Source: Chalara sp. BL73 (taxonomy: Eukaryota > Ascomycota > Leotiomycetes > Helotiales). Taken from it: DNA of 64,000 nucleotides. Of this stretch, positions 34,931 through 45,083 are shown one piece after another (position 1 is the stretch's first letter; each line of letters starts with the position of its first letter). Below the pieces are notes generated by a model. It saw nothing but the letters and a program-made list of their open reading frames with translations. It did no database searches and was not told the DNA's origin. Where the stretch lies: positions 930,001-994,000 of the forward strand of contig CAKJVC010000006.1 in the NCBI GenBank assembly GCA_918026815.1. The letters are read 5' to 3'. Both the position numbers and the translations under genes were made by a program.

Positions 34931-36841
34931 TTAAACCAGCAAAACTCTGTTGCCTAAGCTTCTTAAGCACGTTGCTAGGTCCCAAGAATCAGCATCGATC
35001 TGCCCCCGGTGGTGCCATACATGCTCCATGATGCTTAGGGCTTCCTGCATTGTCCCAAACATCTGTAAGGCTCCCATCGAGCTGACCATTTCGCGAAACA
35101 CTACTTGTTGTCCTTCCTCAGCTAGGCATCCAGTCACACAGAATGGCCAGGCTAGCGTACGCAGCCATCCGGGCGAATCAAGATCCTTGAGTAGTTCAAT
35201 CGTTTGAGCAACGCTATTGCGGACCTCAGAGCTAGCTGGTTGCCAACCGGACACCACGATAAGAAGGTACGTCCGTGCAGCATGAGCCCAGATGCGGCTG
35301 AGGGAGGCGCAACCGTCTGGTACCCTGGGCTCATGGTTGTGTAACTTGTACAGTGCGAGCACGTCGATCGCCTCGGAGGCTTTGAGACTGCCATGTTGCC
35401 TGGAATCAGACACGTCGAGGCGCGCAAGTCCCTCGTGCAAACCTCGTTCAATCACACTGGCACATTGTACCATCTGTGCCATAGACAGCGTGCCGCCTTT
35501 CTTCATGTCTTTCTTCCACGAGTCGAGGGCGGCAATCTCGCCTACCAGGAGCAAGGCCCAGCTCTGACAGCCGATGAAGTCTTCCAGCTGCAGGGGGACT
35601 TCTTGGTCAGGTTTGAGGTCATTAGTTAGCAAATAAGGATGATATTCACGTAGTCTTGGTGGGTGCTCGAGCGATGTGCTGGAAATTATATCGTCCGCTA
35701 GCAGAATGGCAGAGAAAAAACGGAACGCGGCCTGGTCGGTATTCCAGAGGGGGGGACTAGATGTGTTTATAACAAAGGGCCTGTGGCCCATCTGGGCCAG
35801 GATGGTGGAGATGTTTGGGGGGGACTCATTTGTGCTATGATACCGGAAGATCTGTTCGAACAGTACGATCGCGGCGTCTAGGTGTATCTGCCAGTTTTCC
35901 GTGTGGGCGACGATGACCTCGAAGCCCAACAGTTGCACAATGCTCTCCATTAGGTATGCGCTTTCCTGTAGGTCGCTGTGTATCCCTCGGCGACTAACAT
36001 CTTGCAAATCGCGCTGCACAATCTTTATAGCCAGGTCCGCCTGCTTCTGCAGCTCTTCCCAGGTCTTAGACGCACATAGTTGGTGTGCTGGGCCTGACAT
36101 GATTGGTATAATAGAGAAGAAGTAGGAGGTTAGACTGATGACTGTATGACAAAGCCCCTTATTCTTTATGAGCAGCGCCAGCAGCCAGCTTCGACCACCT
36201 TCGAGCACGGACGGCCTGTAGAAAGGAAACAGAACGGGGAATACGTGATCCAAATATGTCATGATAAAGCCTAGTTCTAGCTCTTTTTGGAGGGGCAGAG
36301 ACGTGAGCCCCATATCCTGCGCAGTCGAATAGTTCGGAGAGCCCTGGGCTAGGCTATTGGCAGAGGAGTCGTCTGGGGCCGTACTCGACTGGTTGAATGT
36401 AGCAGTGCTGGCGCTTGGGAAACAGGAAACGTGTGGCCGTCCTTGGGAACTCGAGTCTACCCTCGAGTTGTCTGCGGTTGTTTGGCTGCTGGCCGGGGAT
36501 AAAGTTGAGGAGCTAGTATTATCAAAAAGGGCCGACGAGTTGGCAGAAAAGGGACCTGGCTGAAACAAAGGGCCGGATTCTGAGTCGCCCAAATCTCGCG
36601 CAATACTTTGGATACGTCTCCTGCCTCGACGTCGGTTAGCACTGCGCTTGACTTCAGCCTTGACTTGTTGAGCCATTTCGTGCTGCCTCTCCCCATTGTC
36701 CATCCATTCCGGCTTGCTATGGTCGTAATAGCAGCTGATCTCCAACGACTTACAGCTTCCACAAACTGGAAGCGACTCGTCACACTTCTTGTGGCGAAGC
36801 CGGCAAGTCCAGCAGCCAGTGTAGCTCTTCGGGCTGGTCAT
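34931..36841 (-). CDS. Zn2Cys6 transcription factor with fungal-specific regulatory domain
   Basis: Single exon, 636 aa. The zinc cluster GCWTCRLRHKKC...CGSCKSLEISC has all six ligands (C10, C13, C20, C27, C30, C37), followed by a basic stretch RRRGRRRIQS. The long middle and C-terminal domain with LAWPFCVTGCLAEEGQQ is of the Fungal_trans_2 / acriflavine-sensitivity type. It is a nuclear DNA-binding regulator. It ends tail to tail, 81 bp from its decayed paralogue. Two GC palindromes lie 110-140 bp upstream of its start and are repeated upstream of the NmrA-like gene at 41690, suggesting autoregulation and control of that gene. Intact open frame; codon use is more GC-rich than the neighbouring pseudogenes. 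Confidence 0.9.
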   Translation of the reverse strand: MTSPKSYTGCWTCRLRHKKCDESLPVCGSCKSLEISCYYDHSKPEWMDNGERQHEMAQQVKAEVKRSANRRRGRRRIQSIARDLGDSESGPLFQPGPFSANSSALFDNTSSSTLSPASSQTTADNSRVDSSSQGRPHVSCFPSASTATFNQSSTAPDDSSANSLAQGSPNYSTAQDMGLTSLPLQKELELGFIMTYLDHVFPVLFPFYRPSVLEGGRSWLLALLIKNKGLCHTVISLTSYFFSIIPIMSGPAHQLCASKTWEELQKQADLAIKIVQRDLQDVSRRGIHSDLQESAYLMESIVQLLGFEVIVAHTENWQIHLDAAIVLFEQIFRYHSTNESPPNISTILAQMGHRPFVINTSSPPLWNTDQAAFRFFSAILLADDIISSTSLEHPPRLREYHPYLLTNDLKPDQEVPLQLEDFIGCQSWALLLVGEIAALDSWKKDMKKGGTLSMAQMVQCASVIERGLHEGLARLDVSDSRQHGSLKASEAIDVLALYKLHNHEPRVPDGCASLSRIWAHAARTYLLIVVSGWQPASSEVRNSVAQTIELLKDLDSPGWLRTLAWPFCVTGCLAEEGQQVVFREMVSSMGALQMFGTMQEALSIMEHVWHHRGQIDADSWDLATCLRSLGNRVLLV

Positions 36842-36950
36842 TATAGAGTACCTGGGATATGAAATTAGGTGTGATGTGGCCAGCTCCTCCCAGAGCTCGT
36901 CCGTTGTTGCGCGGTGTCCCTCAGTTCTGTATCAGGACCGCTCGCTCTGA

Positions 36951-36980
36951 TTCCCGCGCGGGGAATATCACGCGCGGGAA
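36951..36980. promoter_or_regulatory. GC palindrome pair upstream of Zn2Cys6 regulator
   Basis: TTCCCGCGCGGGGAA (36951-36965) followed by CGCGCGGGAA (36971-36980), in the region between the minus-strand regulator and the plus-strand oxidoreductase pseudogene. The same motif pair recurs at 41878-41906. Inverted CCG/CGG half-sites are the classic target type of Zn2Cys6 dimers. Confidence 0.55.
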
Positions 36981-37276
36981 CTGTTGCGCGCGTGCAGTGT
37001 TCGGCACGTGACATGTACCCGCTGAATGATGAAACTTTCACCCCCACACGGCACCTTATTACGCTGTGCTTTGCAATCAATACTGACCGTGAGGCCATCA
37101 ACCGAACTTTTGTGGTGCTGCTTTCAGAAAGTCTCCGGGTAAGAATGTTCTTAGCCCATCAAATCAAGAGGCAAGCCATCTTTGTGTAGCCCTTTAGGAT
37201 GGCGTGGAAACCCCAAAAGTATATATATGTATATTACTTTGTCTGCCCTTTTTCACCAGATAGACCCATTTTCACG

Positions 37277-38508
37277 ATGGGTGGCTCTAAGGTCTTTGTT
37301 ATCGGTGGCGCTGGTCCCACTGGTATTTGCCTGCTGCGAGAACTTGTCTACCGCAAGCATGCCACTGTAGTCTGCGCCCGGAGTCCTTCTAAGATCCCCG
37401 GAGATCTAGTATTGAACCCGATGATCGAGGTATGTGACGTCCACCACATAGATGCAGTTAAAGCCACACTACAGTAGCCTCGACAGCGAGTCAAGCGTCC
37501 ATACTAATCTTCCCTCTGTACCTTCTAGATCATCAAGGGTGAGATGGATAACCACCCCCCCCCCCCCCCCCGCCCTATCTACAGCCGTCACCTAGAGCCT
37601 GTCACCACCTCGCTCCTCGGACCTCAAATCTATGGCGGCAGCAACTCAGTTTGCCGACTACTATAAATCGTCTGTGTTTCCCGTGATGCGCCAGTACGGT
37701 GTCTGCCGTATCACAGCCATAGGAACTCTCTCAATTGCTCGCCCTGAGGACCACTGATCGGCCTTCCGCTTCTTGATAGCGCTGTTAGTCAGTGAACGAG
37801 TTAGTATCGTAGTATTTAGTAATATCGAGTCTCGAGACATATGAGACCTACTTTTTGATACCACGCTAGTATTAGTATGAGATTCTCGTAAAACGCTAGT
37901 ATTAGTACGGAAATTGAATCTTATATCATATTGGCAATAATACTAAATCTGTGCTCGGACCACTTTACGGCTTTATTACAAGGGTCAGAAACATAGGGAA
38001 ATGAACTTTACTTTTTTTAGTACGAATAGCCGAATTTAAAAAGCTAAAACCTTTGTTGTATGGCTAATTTGGGAATAGCGTTATTTAGAGTTAGTGTTGT
38101 AGTATATCGCGGTATAGTATGATATAATATGAGATTGCAAATTTTGCTGTAATACGTATACAAATTTCAAATCTCATATTGCTTGGTATATAGTATTGGC
38201 TTTTAGGGGTCGATATATCACGATAATACTAACTCGCACACTGCTGTTAGTGCGGCTCTTCACCAACGCAGTCCGCCATGACATTCTGAATATTACCGAA
38301 GTGTTTGAGAGGGAAGCGCCGGGTCTCGGCCGGACTGTCTACCGTATCGCAAGCATCCCTGGGGCATCTGATGAAGCAAGCTGGAGGAAGGACAGGGAGG
38401 ATGGTGAAGCGTTTGTGGGATGGATTGGTAAGAAGGGATGAAGCGGCCGGCAGAGCAGAGGAGCGTTGGCGAGGTGGCTTATTGATGCGGCGGAAGGCGG
38501 GGCGGTAG
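37277..38508 (+). pseudogene. NAD(P)-binding oxidoreductase pseudogene split by a MITE
   Basis: The start encodes MGGSKVFVIGGAGPTGICLL, a Rossmann NAD(P)-binding N-terminus of the NmrA/atypical SDR type. The frame then meets TAG codons after about residue 66 and a run of 17 C at 37555-37571. The next recognisable part is ADYYKSVFPVMRQYG then ITAIGTLSIARPEDH, followed by TGA where a Trp is expected. At 37789 a 454-bp element interrupts the gene. The reading frame resumes exactly after the target duplication with RLFTNAVRHDILNITEVF and RTVYRIASIPGASDEASWRK. The gene has at least three independent lesions and is dead. Confidence 0.8.
37790..38243. mobile_element. hAT-type MITE inside oxidoreductase pseudogene
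   Basis: A 454-bp AT-rich element with inverted ends CAGTGAACGAGTTAGTAT and CAGTGTGCGAGTTAGTAT (right end read as complement). It is flanked by a perfect 8-bp target duplication CTGTTAGT at 37782-37789 and 38244-38251. CAGTG ends and 8-bp duplications are hallmarks of the hAT superfamily. It has no transposase frame, so it is non-autonomous. Confidence 0.88.
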
Positions 38509-39351
38509 AGTGGGTGGGCAAGAGGTCAACAGACACTCGTAAAGCACTTCTTAAAGTGGATATGCATATAGACGTGGATAGAAGTCAAACTAGGCGCGAT
38601 AGAGAGGCTCGCTGGACATGGTACCATGGTGGAGTAGGGTGTACTGGCCAATCCCAGCACATATCAGCGATATGCCTGGCCCTTCTCTTTCCGACATAGC
38701 AGAGTATTACATAGTCAATCAATCAGTCAATCGAGGCTGGCTGAGCAGAACCCAAGTGTATGTAGGATATAAGAAGAGTTCTCCTCCTTCGAGGAGGCTC
38801 TTCTCTTTCTCTCCTTGACTTAGTTTCTTCGTAAAATATAGCACTTCTCATAGAGGTGCCTCTATGGGATGTCCAGGCTCCGTGTCTTTGCAGAGAAGCA
38901 GCAATAGTAGCGACATCGCCGCTAAGGTTAGTTAAGGTTGCTTAACTCAGCGATTTATATAGCAGCTACTGAAATAACTTAGTACACGAGACTAAACACG
39001 AGCCTAATCCATTGTCGAGCGAAAGTTGCTGACACATGCAGGTTAGCAGCAATATTTGGGCCCTTGGTAGAAGCAACGTATATGCAGATCCATCAGAAAG
39101 ATAAGCGGCATCAATGTAGCGACTGGATTTAAAGTGAGACGTAGTTGTAACCCTGCAGATTCCTCTTTCCTTCCTTGTGGATATCGTTCAACTAGCAAGC
39201 ATCAGCAGAATACGCTGCCGCTTCTTCGGTATGCAGGGGAAGCTTTATCCTCCCTAGCCATCCTAGACAAGCCCATCTACCATACGGAGTACGGCCTCGT
39301 GAGCCTCTCACTTCCGCCCAAGTTCAACCTTTCGAAAAGCCCATAGCAGCC
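38509..39351. other. Intergenic with small hairpins
   Basis: About 840 bp. Two short perfect inverted repeats are visible: CTCCT-TCG-AGGAG near 38,790 and CATAGAGG-TG-CCTCTATG at 38849-38866. No gene recognised. Confidence 0.5.
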
Positions 39352-40373
39352 ATGGAAAAGGCTTTGAGCTAGGCTATACCTTCTGGAACGCGGGCGAGTT
39401 CTACAGCTCACCGGAATACAACGCCTGCCACATCCTAAATGTCTACTTCACCAAGTACCCCGAAGACGCCGTAAAAGTCGTCCTCAGTATCAAAAGCGGC
39501 CTCAACAGGCAGACCTACTATCCAGATGGCAGCAAAGCTGGCATCTGCACCTCCATAGACAATTGCCTTATGCCCCTAATTAGAAAGGAGAGCATCGACC
39601 TCTCCGAACGCACGCGTATAGACCTAATGTCCCTGTGGGAGAGGCGATGAAACACCTTACCAAGTGCGTTAAAGAAGACAAAATCGGGGTGTCTCTCTCA
39701 GCGAGATGTCCGCAGCCACCATTCGGCGAGTGGCAAAAATAGCCAGGATCTCCCGGGTGGGGGTAGATGTCAAACGGAACGTCTATCGGTGATATTATCA
39801 CAGAATAGGTTGTAGAATAGGGTATAAATATTTGATTGTAGAGCTAATAAAATCAACTATCTAGAGTGATGAAAATAGGGTCCTGACGCCAAGAGCGACT
39901 TGGCCGGGCATGGCCGTTTCACAGTAGAGTTGTCCCTCTAGTCCACAGATTCCTTAACAAACGGCATCGCAGAAGCCTACGGGGAGAATAACATCCCGCT
40001 TGTTGTATACTCGCCTCTCGGTCATGGATTTTTGACCGGTGAGATCATGATGTAGGAAGATCTCCCAAGGCAACTTCCGCAGGCAGATGTCTCGGCTCCA
40101 ACCTGCCTTTTCGAGGAGAATGTCAAGCTGATTAAGAAGTTGTAGGGGTTGGCTAAGAAGATAGTTGTCACTCCTGCCTAGCTGGCGCTCGCGTGGGTGA
40201 GGAGTTTAAGCGGACGGAACAGTCTGCCACTTATTACCCCATCCTAGGAGCGACGACCGAGAAAAGGATCGAAGAGAATATGCGGACGGCGGAGTTGTCT
40301 GAGGGGGAGCAGGAGGTGACCAACGATATCTCAGCAAGGACCAAGGTTCTTGTAGATAGATATGGCGGGTTGT
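39352..40373 (+). pseudogene. Aldo-keto reductase pseudogene
   Basis: Fragments in shifting frames reproduce the aldo-keto reductase order. YTFWNAGEFYSSPEYNA and DAVKVVLSIKSGLN come near the N-terminus. SIDNCLMPLIRKESIDLSE is followed, after an AT-rich gap at about 39,800-39,880, by NGIAEAYGENNIPLVVYSPL then GHGFLTGEI. The tail is KLIKKL*GLAKKIVVTPA*LALAWVRSL. In-frame TAG codons replace expected Lys/Gln codons, and there are at least two frameshifts. The family (YakC-like AKR) is clear from the central strand and the SPLG motif; the copy cannot make an enzyme. It belongs to the same decayed group as its neighbours. Confidence 0.75.
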
Positions 40374-40591
40374 AGGCTGCGCTGATGAATAGCTAGAAGC
40401 ATGTTCTAACTGTGATAGCATATCCAAGTGATGATCCCAGGAATATATTTATGGCTCACAGTCCCCTGTGTGCAGAAATAACTCTCCGATAAAGAACGGA
40501 TTGTATAATAGTATAGCTTTATCTGCCAATCTACCACATCTACACGATGCCGCTCGAAACACTGAAGATACTCTTGTCTTCCGCAACCGCT

Positions 40592-41690
40592 TCATTTGCC
40601 CTTCCACGTTTGGTCTAGCATCCCCTTCACAGTTAAAGTCTTAATATCTGAGAACTTCACATTCAGGGAGTTCTCAGTTGGCAGATCAAAATATCCGGCG
40701 GCAACCCATTGACCAAAAACCGCGAAGACATACTGTAACTTCTCCTTGGGGTAGAACGGGTAGGCAGGGACATGCGAAGGTAGCTCAGTGACCTGAAATG
40801 TGTTCAGCTTTTCGAGGTCATCATAGTTAACCGTAAAACTGCAGCCTGCTCTATTAGTTAGTAATAGTTTCAGGCTCAATAAGGAACGGCAAAAGATGCA
40901 CCCCGGGCTGCTTCCGCGAGCTTCACAAATTCGTTCCATGTGATCTTGTCCCCAATTATTATGCTCTCCTCCGGCCATTCTGGCAAATCGAACGAGGCCG
41001 TAACAAATTTAGCAACATCAAACGTGTACGTAAAGGACACGAGCTCATTGCCGGTAGCAGGTATTCCTGCAGTTTTATTCGCCATATCAAGGACGAATGC
41101 TACGGGTTGGAGGTAGCTTTTGATATATGGCAGGCCGTAATAATCGAGGAAGTAGCCGTTGAAAAAGCGAGTCCATTGCAAACCCGTCTTTTTGATCTCC
41201 TCAACTGCCTCCACTCTAAATTTGAAATGGGGCATATATTGGACCGCCCTACGGAGTGTAAGTTATAGACACGTCTAGAGCAAGATTGTGTCTCGCGACT
41301 TACTCAATGGGGTACCGAGTGCCCCATTCGCTCAAGGCGAAACGCTCAGTCACCGAGGAATGTGCCGCAGCCTGGATGAGGCTGATTTGGGCTCTCCCCG
41401 CGGCTTCGTCCATGATTGATAGGCAAGACAAAACCGTATGAATTTGATTACTCTCTAAGGCGTCCTTTATAGAGCCCCCATCCTTGTAATCCACCTGTAA
41501 CACGGGTACATCAGAATCTCCTGCTTCTCCAGATGCCTAACAACAGACGTTAGTGATAAGCTTCTGCAGTCCAGCTGTGTCATACCTCGCGAGATAGGAT
41601 GAAGACTCTATGCTTTGAGTTGGCTTTCAACACTTCGACGATAGTCTTGCCAACTTTGCCAGTTCCCCCAGCTACTGCAACATTAACCAT
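40592..41690 (-). CDS. NmrA-like / isoflavone-reductase-type oxidoreductase
   Basis: Four exons: 41690-41586, 41536-41304, 41248-40902 and 40845-40592, giving 312 aa. The N-terminus MVNVAVAGGTGKVGK is the NAD(P)-binding loop. RFALSEWGTRYPIE and VQYMPHFKFRVEAVEEIKKT match the substrate-side region of fungal NmrA-like family proteins. All junctions are in frame with normal donors, although exon 4 uses the second AG of ATAGAGCAG. The gene is intact, the only survivor besides the regulator of the mini-cluster. Palindromes identical in core to those upstream of that regulator lie 190-215 bp upstream. It probably reduces a small ketone or quinone; substrate unknown. Confidence 0.87.
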
Positions 41691-41877
41691 TCTTGGAGAT
41701 TTCTTAATTGGCGTCAAGGAAACAGTGCAGAGATTCTATAGATCAAAGTCTATGAAGAATATGCAAATTTCGAACTACTTATGTTAATAAACTTGACTAA
41801 CCATCAAGCAATATAGCTATCCTTGTAATGAGTTGGTACTTCTAAGTCGCTCTAAGCCTTTACCCGCCCGTGACAGC

Positions 41878-41906
41878 TTCCGCGCGGGAACCGTCACCGC
41901 GCGGGA
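41878..41906. promoter_or_regulatory. GC palindrome pair upstream of NmrA-like gene
   Basis: TTCCGCGCGGGAA (41878-41890) and CCGCGCGGGA (41897-41906), about 200 bp upstream of the minus-strand start at 41690. The match to 36951-36980 in core, pairing and spacing suggests a shared regulator. Confidence 0.55.
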
Positions 41907-42342
41907 TTAACCTCAAGGCGAGGGATGCCGCACGACACACCAATAACGGTTGCACCATCCTGCCCTATATTAACCCTGCCTTTGCAACTATGATTTCATT
42001 TCTGGATACTTTATAATGGCTCAAACAAGGAACTACACTAACTGCTAAACATGCCTGCTTTGGGATTAAGAATACAACAAAGCATTTCTTGTTTGTAAAG
42101 GTTTTAGAATATTAAAATAATTAGCGACTATTGTGACTAACGCAAGTCGGAATATATAAAGAATCGAGCAAAGCAGAATAAAATGGCGAAATAAGTCAAA
42201 GCCGAACTTAAGTATAATACTCATCGTCGTTGAGTCAGCCGTAGTCCTCCTAGAGAGAAGTGATCGCTTGAAACTTACAAGCACCTAGAGTAGCAATATA
42301 CGAAGTCACGCCCTACGCCGTTTGAATCGTTGTAAGTTCCGC

Positions 42343-42600
42343 TCAATATTTCGAGTTCAACCATAGTTCGATACCGAGGCTCAGTAGAACTGACACTAAA
42401 ACCACAAATGAGATTTGAAAAACAGACCAGCCAAGAACTAGTTCAAGGGAAAGCATATTGCGTTTTTCAGGATCGCAGTTAGTATCAAATTTTGGAGTAT
42501 AGTAGTGATAATTCAGCTCCTCGCAAATCCGCTCCATCTGGTACTCCATATTCTTATCATCGGGACCCCAGGAGCGATAAGTTTGGTACAACTGAGCCAT
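42343..42600 (-). CDS. Small hypothetical membrane protein
   Basis: 85-aa open frame starting MAQLYQTYRSWGPDD. The first 50 residues are polar with two Cys (RICEEL, TNCDPE). Residues about 55-78 (VLGWSVFQISFVVLVSVLLS) form one hydrophobic segment near the C-terminus, as in a tail-anchored protein. The composition looks protein-like, but I recognise no family and cannot exclude chance. It lies in the gap between the mini-cluster and the RiPP locus. Confidence 0.35.
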   Translation of the reverse strand: MAQLYQTYRSWGPDDKNMEYQMERICEELNYHYYTPKFDTNCDPEKRNMLSLELVLGWSVFQISFVVLVSVLLSLGIELWLNSKY

Positions 42601-44029
42601 TATTTGCTGTCCCCTGCCGTCCAGTTTCTATCGAGTATGTTTTGTAGTGAACGGGTCACATTATTGGCGCACGTTGCATGTTGAGTAAGAATAACTGTGG
42701 GAAAGCCTCTAAGAGCAATGCACCTTGGAGAGTGAGAAGCCTATTACGTGCTTGAGAGGTATAGAGGCTATCGATCCTACCTAATCTTACCATTCCTCAC
42801 TAAATGGTTCGAGGCAAGTGTTTTCAGTTATTGACGATGACCAGTCTTTCTCTGGGAATTCCTGTGGCTGGTGAGAAGATGATGGTGACGAAGTGTTAGA
42901 CGTTTGAGCTTTTTTAGACTCGCATCTTTTCGTGGACTAAATTTTACATCAGGCTCAGCCGCATGTTCTCGGCAAGTCGAGCTCAGCGGTCGAATCTTTT
43001 TGTGCCTCAAGAGCTACGCCGACTTGTTTTCTGGCAGAAGATACGAAAAATGTCCGTGTTTCTGCTTAGCCCACTATAAGAATAATGCAACCAGATTATC
43101 TTCTGGTAGATTTTTACAGGCCATTGTGCCTGCCTTCCTTGGCATTTCTTTCTACTGGTAAATTTCTACTGGCAAATGCGGTGGTTGGTTTTGGATTGGA
43201 TTCATTTATAGGCTGCCCTAGCTACCGTAGTGGCAGTTATACAGCGTACGACTATAAATATAGGCGTTTCTGGATTCGGCTTCCGGAATACAAGCCGTTC
43301 CTCCACAAAATTGTTTTCTTTTTCTGCTTTGTTGCAACTGCATCTGTACTGAGAGTTTTAGTAGCTGTTTTATATTTGTGTATTTGCCAAAATTTTTCTG
43401 GCTTTTTACTTTTATATACTAGTAATCACTTAATGCTATGTATATGTAAATACAATACTATAACTGCGAGGAATGTTTCACCAATTTTGGTTTAAATATC
43501 ATTTTTGCTGTTTGTACTGCTATTAGTGATTTACAAAAATGCGTTTAATGTTTACGTATAGTTGCTTGCTTGCTTACATTTATGTCATTTTTCCGTCTCC
43601 CTTTATACTAGAACAAAATGTAACATATGGTTTAGGGTTTACGGCTGTATTAACATTAGTCGAAGTCGGCTTATTAATAGCATGCAAGTACGCGCGGAGG
43701 TTGATTTTGCTAGTGCGCATTTGTGCAACAACAAACCTAATTGTTTTGTATATGCTAATATATATGTCGAATATCGTTTTTCTTAGCTAGACTCTAAATT
43801 TAAAAATCCTCGACTATGCTTAGCCGTTATTCAAGGGAGCTATTATCTCGTTTTATCGTTTATCGGATGACGAATTCCGTTGTTGCTATAAAACTCCTCG
43901 AGAAGCCTGATTCTGATAAAGGCTCTTCAAGTCCTAGCTCACTTGGATTACGTTCGGCGGCGCGGTGGTTGGTTTTTACCAGTAGCTCCCTACCAATAGG
44001 CATGCTTGTCACCTGCTACTATTAGTCTG
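42601..44029. other. AT-rich gap, nothing recognised
   Basis: About 1.4 kb, low-complexity AT-rich in its right half. Several open frames (e.g. 43085-43495) are hydrophobic by composition only; I consider them chance. Confidence 0.5.
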
Positions 44030-45060
44030 TTACGACCCCTCATCATAGACACATGCTACTCTGGGACTGAGGCTCGGCAAGCTCGCTAGTACAGAGAACT
44101 CAGGAATAGGGACGTGACCAATTGTGGAGATCAATGTGATCTCCTCGATTATGGATCAGAAAGATTATGATGATGCGCATGATTCTGAAGCGAAGGCTCT
44201 ATATAAGTAGATCGCATTCTTAAAATAAGAACTTCGTGCTCAACTCAAATAGTATTCTTATACTTGTTATTGGGATTATATATCTATCTGTGATACACCT
44301 ACTTCTGCTCAGACTACCAACCTGTTGTATGCCTCCTATCCTGTGAAGTCTTCATAGAACCGTAGCACTAGTTATTAGTATAGCAAAATTAACCCTACAG
44401 CTTAGGAAGTTGAGAATCGCTCTCAGGAAGTAGACAGTGTGCCTCGGGTTTAGTATCTCATGTATTTCATTCAACTAGATCAACTATACGATCCATGGGA
44501 AACTTCTCTTGAAATTATTCAACAACCTAGTCTTTGAAATTTCCAAGGTTTGTTCTTGATGCCACAAACTTGAAAGGGCTAACCAAAAGATATATATAGG
44601 CTGAAATAATAACTCGCATTAATAGATTCTAGTAGCCTACTATAAAAAAATCCTATACATCTGGTGACTTTCGCTTCGATTTTAACAAGGAAATTTATCC
44701 TTCTTCAAATTAGTCTTCCGTACCAGGCGCCATTGCTATTCTAGTATAGAAAAGGCCTATCACACTAGGGCAACAAGGGGTATTACCAGTTGTAAGCAAC
44801 CGGACTGAAGTACTACCATAAAAAGTGCTGTTTAAACAGCGTTTATAAATAGTACCATTATTTGGACTCGCTACTCTAATGTATAGGCCCTAAACATCAC
44901 AACGTGGCAACAGTGCTGTATTACGGGAATGCTCAGTAGAAGGTACTTCTCCCTATAGTACCCGTGGATTCCTTGTATTCGTGGTTACTATACAGCATAG
45001 ATCGCTAAGTAATGTCTCTCCGTACAAGGGGCCTCCTAGCCTATAAATCGATGCTATGAC
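44030..45060 (+). mobile_element. LTR-retrotransposon remnant (RIP-degraded)
   Basis: Begins TGTTACGACCCC and contains a TATA-like CTCTATATAAGTAG at about 44,200, then a stretch similar to 50,830-50,940 (AACTCAAATAGTATTCTTA, then ACTTGTTATTG). The following DNA to about 45,060 reads as a stop-filled frame with many TAG/TAA, as expected for a degraded gag region. Exact LTR boundaries could not be fixed. Confidence 0.45.
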
Positions 45061-45083
45061 CTATACAATAATTGCTTGACCTT

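Noticed and set aside
43085..43495. 136-codon hydrophobic frame
   Set aside because: Hydrophobicity follows from T-rich DNA; no family motif and no gene-like composition.
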